Below, piece by piece: positions 60,494 to 64,000 of a stretch of DNA of 64,000 nucleotides. Position 1 is the first letter of the stretch. The number at the start of each line of letters is the position of its first letter. This DNA comes from Sordaria brevicollis (Eukaryota; Ascomycota; Sordariomycetes; Sordariales; Sordariaceae), in the NCBI GenBank assembly GCA_033439795.1, contig JAUTDP010000011.1, positions 1,984,001 through 2,048,000 on the forward strand. Direction: 5' to 3'. Position numbers and translations under genes: made by a program. The notes under the pieces were generated by a model that saw nothing but the letters and a program-made list of their open reading frames with translations, searched no databases and was not told the DNA's origin.

Positions 60494-61921
60494 GATGCTG
60501 GGAAGGAAGAGTAATGGTATCTTGTGCAATGGAGAGCGCTCGAACAATTCGAAGAGTGCAGAGGTTGTCTCCTGGGTATCGAGATGGAGAATATTTCTAG
60601 ACAAGGGCGTGTCGGGAAGGTCGTGTCATTTACAATGGCGCAAGGAGCCACTGCAAGATTTTGCTTCGAAAGACGGGAAGCGTTCGAGAACCATGTTGGG
60701 CGCAAAATGTGGCAACAAGGCGTGGTTAACCTTTTATTGGAACTTGACCGTTGATGGTGAGGCGAGAGCCAGCAGCAATTATAACGACCCGTCGGAAGAG
60801 CGCAGCTCGAAGGATTCGTCCGGGGGTTTGAGTCGGGTATATGGCCCCAGTCATTGGCGATCCAAAGATGCTGAGAACGGGAACCCACAGAGGTGTCGAT
60901 GTAATGGATGCCTTGGGCGAAAAGGGGCAGACGCTGGTGTCCGTGTTTGAGAATTGAAGATTGTGATGATTATTCAGACATTGGGTCCAGAAGTTTGTGA
61001 AACAGGAAGGCTATTGTCGAGGAAGGAAGGCGCATCCGACAAATACACTCCGGTGTCCGGCAAAATGTTCGCTCCGTTCAAGCTTTAGGAAAGAACGAGA
61101 TGGAGCTTACTCACCGGCACTCACATGGATAGAAAATGTCGTTCTTCCATTGCCATAACTGATGCGGATTACGGATTGAGTGCTTGATACTTACCCAGCA
61201 GTCAATATATCGAAAGAAGTAGCGCCCTCGTCACTGACGACTTGGCTCCCGTCACGGCTACCTCCCTCAATTGAACCTTGGAGCGCAAAAAGCAGCGTTC
61301 AATACAATGGAAAGCAATGAGAACAGAAAGCTGAAACCTACTACACACCTCCGCCACCCATCACGACCTCGCTCTTGGTGTTTTGCAAGTTCTTGAGCAC
61401 GCGATCAGCTTCATCCACAGCATGGAATGGCCAAATGTAAGACTCAAGGGCAAAGCTGAACGTCAGTCAACATGCCGCTCAAGCGGCCAATGCAGTAATA
61501 AGCACGTGGAATCCGAGTTCGTGATGCATATTGGGATGTCAGGTACCCCTCTTGCTGCAGACGAAGTGAACTTCGAAGTGTCCTCCACAGCACATGTCCA
61601 AGGCCGAACAGATGCAACAGGAGAACCAATACCACCTAGACACCATGCACATCACGAATACATTTCTCTTGATGATGTCGCAAGAGAAGCAACTTATGCC
61701 TGTCCCAGGTAAGTGCTTTCTTTGACGCTCGCAATTTTTTTTCTCCATTTGGACTGGATAGATTCTCTGAGGACCACGACTGTCTGCATGGACGAAGCAG
61801 GAAATTTACACAGAACTCACAGCTTGAACATACTCTTTTTGCTCTTGTCTTAGCAAAGCTACTTCTGGAGGAAATGTGTGAACATTCAAAGAATATATTT
61901 TGGCTTGCATAGCACTTCCAG
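60494..61921. other. Intergenic, possible upstream exons of the next gene
   Basis: It should hold the promoter of the membrane-protein gene. Between about 61355 and 61435 the plus strand reads DLALGVLQVLEHAISFIHSM followed by EWPN and a GTAAGA donor, which looks like an exon. Near 61650-61710 a frame ends at CCCAG before GTAAGT. I could not connect either to the exon at 61922 in phase, so they are not called. Confidence 0.4.
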
Positions 61922-63788
61922 AATGGTATCTCTAGGATTTTTCCTTGCGTTGGCGGCCTCCTGGGCTCGACCGTCTCGAGGGCCGTCCTCTACGAGCATG
62001 ATGACCCGGACCTAATTCTCGCCGGCCAAACTGAGACCTACTTCGGTCTGGTCTCCTGGTACGTTCAATGTCTCTTATCTAGGCATGCAACCCTCGGTCC
62101 CCTTTCCATCCCAACACCGCCTCGATGTCCCAACAGCCCATGCTCACCCCTCTTTCCCACCAACAGGTACAACAACAAGCCCACCGATGTCTCCATCACC
62201 ACCGACGAAAATACCTCCATCACCACCGACGAAAAAGCCCTTTCCCCTCCCTCCCGCTGGCTCCGACGCCACCTCTTCCGCTTCCCCGCCCCCGACGTCC
62301 GCCGCGGCCCCAAGCTCCACATATGTTGCGGCTCCAACACCGTCGTCTGCTCCGGCAAACACGGCGTTTCGGTATCCGTATGCAAGACCCTAGTCCGCAA
62401 TGGCTTCCCCCTACTGTCCGAGATGATCCTCAGACAACAACCAACATTCCACCTACCTCGAGCAAGTCGGTAAGCGGTGGTGCATCAACTGGTTCAAGAT
62501 TCCCAAGGGGGGCATTCTATCAAAATGTTATCGATGCAGTCGAGAAGTGGTTAAATACGTGCTAGTTCCGCGGAGAGGTCTCGGCCAAAAGTAAGGATGT
62601 TTTGCTGGACACGATTTTATATGAAGTAGTGCATGGCGGGGTGGAACCATTGCATTGGGTTGGAGACGCATAGTCGTTACGAGAGGGGATGGAATGATGA
62701 GAGAGGGTCCGAGTATGGGGATCATCCCGAGGGAGAGATTTTGCCGGTTCCTGGTGGGAGATATTTTTGAGTGTAGAGAAGAGAATTTATACGTTGAAGG
62801 GAGCTTGAGCCGGGGCGACATTTAGATGGATGATAGTTTAAGTAGTTTAAGTAGAGATGATGAAGGGGATGGAATAGATAAGATGCCCTAAGAAAAGATA
62901 AGATGGAAAGGAATTTGGACGTTTTCTTTATCGACACATAATTGTATTTGAATTTTCCGTCTTCATGGCCATCAGACCGGACATGACGAGAAATACATAA
63001 GACAAAACACTGATAGTGACTGACAAAATCCGTTCGGACAAAAGAAAGGGTCTGACAAACTTGTGAACGAATTAGCAATTTCGCGAAGTTCAATGAAAGA
63101 AGTCATCATCATGTCTATCAATTTGCTGGAACATATTCCTACAGGTTTCCTGATGTCGCAATGCTTAGCATTCGATCAACGTTCTATAAGGTTTAAACGC
63201 TTCCCAGATATGTGCCGGTTTCTTTCTTTTACCATTACCCCGTCATCTATCAACGTTGCCTAGAAGTTGATTACCACGGCATTCTGGAAAGGTTTAATTC
63301 CTCATGGTCGAAGACGCCGTTGACCTCGGGTATATAACGGGTTGGCGGACCATTAGTGGAAGCTTTGGAAAGTCGATGGCTGATACTTGGGAATGATAAA
63401 AGGCCAAACCGCCAGCTGGACACCCGCTTCTGGGCTAACATCGTCTGTCTTTCCTCCCAAGTCTCTCTAACGCTAACCTGTCCTTCCTGTACCTACTGCT
63501 TATTGTAGGCGAGTCCCTCTTTGCGACGACTCGGGCGTGTACGATCACATCCCGAAAAACTCGGAGCGTATCTCGGGGTCGAAGGAACTGGAGATGATAA
63601 TACCGGGGGTGCTTGTAATCGACGAGAGTGGTGCAGTGTTCCCGGTTGGTCTAATATTGCAGTCTAAGGTGGTTTTGGTCAAGACATCCGGCGCCGGTCA
63701 CTCGCTAACGCCCATTCGGAGCGGAGCCGTTCTAGGTAGACAGCCGCATCATGACTGTTGTCGATGTCGTGATGACCGAGGGTGTTGA
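61922..63788 (+). CDS. Unrecognised multi-exon gene, ends uncertain
   Basis: Exons 61922-62058, 62167-62469, 62540-62590 and 63509-63788 join in phase with GTACGT, GTAAGC and GTAAGG donors. The second exon has strong C/G third-position bias, clear coding behaviour. Readable segments: CVGGLLGSTVSRAVLYEHDD and PDLILAGQTETYFGLVSW; a duplicated SITTDE motif; RGPKLHICCGSNTVVCSGKH; VCKTLVRNGFPLLSEM; REVVKYVLVPRRGLGQK; CDDSGVYDHIPKNSERISG; GVLVIDESGAVFPVGLILQ. I do not recognise the family and see no signal peptide or membrane segment. The start lies upstream and was not found. The last intron (62591-63508, 918 bp) is far longer than all others here. The last about 18 codons are Cys/Arg/Asp-rich and may be unspliced intron (GTAGAC near 63735). 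Confidence 0.5.
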
Positions 63789-64000
63789 GTCACCATGTGT
63801 ACTCCTTGGGGAATAAGCGGGAATAAAGACACAAGACAGAAAAAAGACGAACGTTGGAAATGGAAGGTTGAAACAAAATTAAAGGATGAGTTTGATGGCG
63901 TATAAGTGTCTATGGAAACAATTCCATTAGTTGAACCGAACATCACGAATTCGGTTTGATGCAGTGTTCTCGAAGGATCTCGACTTCGGCTTACTCCCGA

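Noticed and set aside
60492..60950. Plus-strand 152-codon open frame upstream of the membrane protein
   Set aside because: Lies in the promoter of the minus-strand gene; Ser/Arg/Gly-rich with no domain or splice support.
1..64000. CRISPR arrays, bacterial operons, phage or plasmid features
   Set aside because: The window is eukaryotic with spliced genes; no regularly spaced direct repeats of CRISPR size were seen.

Overview
The window is eukaryotic nuclear DNA, most likely from a filamentous ascomycete close to Neurospora/Sordaria (Sordariales). Four things point there. Coding genes are broken by 50-110 bp introns with GT..AG ends and CTAAC branch points. The gene families are typical of Pezizomycotina: CorA-like membrane proteins, DUF1996, DUF2985, many P450s. 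5S rRNA genes are single and dispersed rather than arrayed. One tRNA-Glu carries a short intron just 3' of the anticodon. The species cannot be fixed from sequence alone.

Left part (1-24 kb): the 3' two thirds of a cytochrome P450 (+), a fungal protein kinase (+), a hidden two-exon 80-residue gene (-), a seven-exon CorA-like membrane protein (+) whose first intron appears to be GC-AG, a secreted DUF1996 protein (+), a large VNX1/CAX-type cation/H+ exchanger (-), and the 26S proteasome ATPase Rpt6 (+), which is divergent from the exchanger.

Middle (24-48 kb): a 1099-residue protein tyrosine phosphatase with an N-terminal rhodanese domain (-), then about 14 kb that is almost gene-free (28.1-42.4 kb) and holds only the intron-bearing tRNA-Glu(CTC) and a probable 149-residue small membrane protein (-). 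This is followed by a 1698-residue EDC4/Ge-1/Pdc1-type mRNA-decapping scaffold (+).

Right part (48-64 kb): two identical 5S rRNA genes on opposite strands 10.5 kb apart. They bracket an alpha/beta hydrolase (+), a JmjC-like protein (+), a DUF2985 membrane protein (-) and an ent-kaurene-oxidase-like P450 (-) with a strong inverted repeat upstream. Beyond them lie a single-pass membrane protein with a cysteine-rich ectodomain (-), whose exon phases do not close, and an unrecognised multi-exon gene (+) with an unusually long 918 bp intron.

The genes do not form an obvious pathway. The window looks like ordinary chromosome-arm sequence mixing housekeeping genes (proteasome, mRNA decay, translation RNAs) with lineage-specific ones. 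Exon coordinates were worked out by hand from splice signals and reading-frame phase; where phases do not close this is stated.
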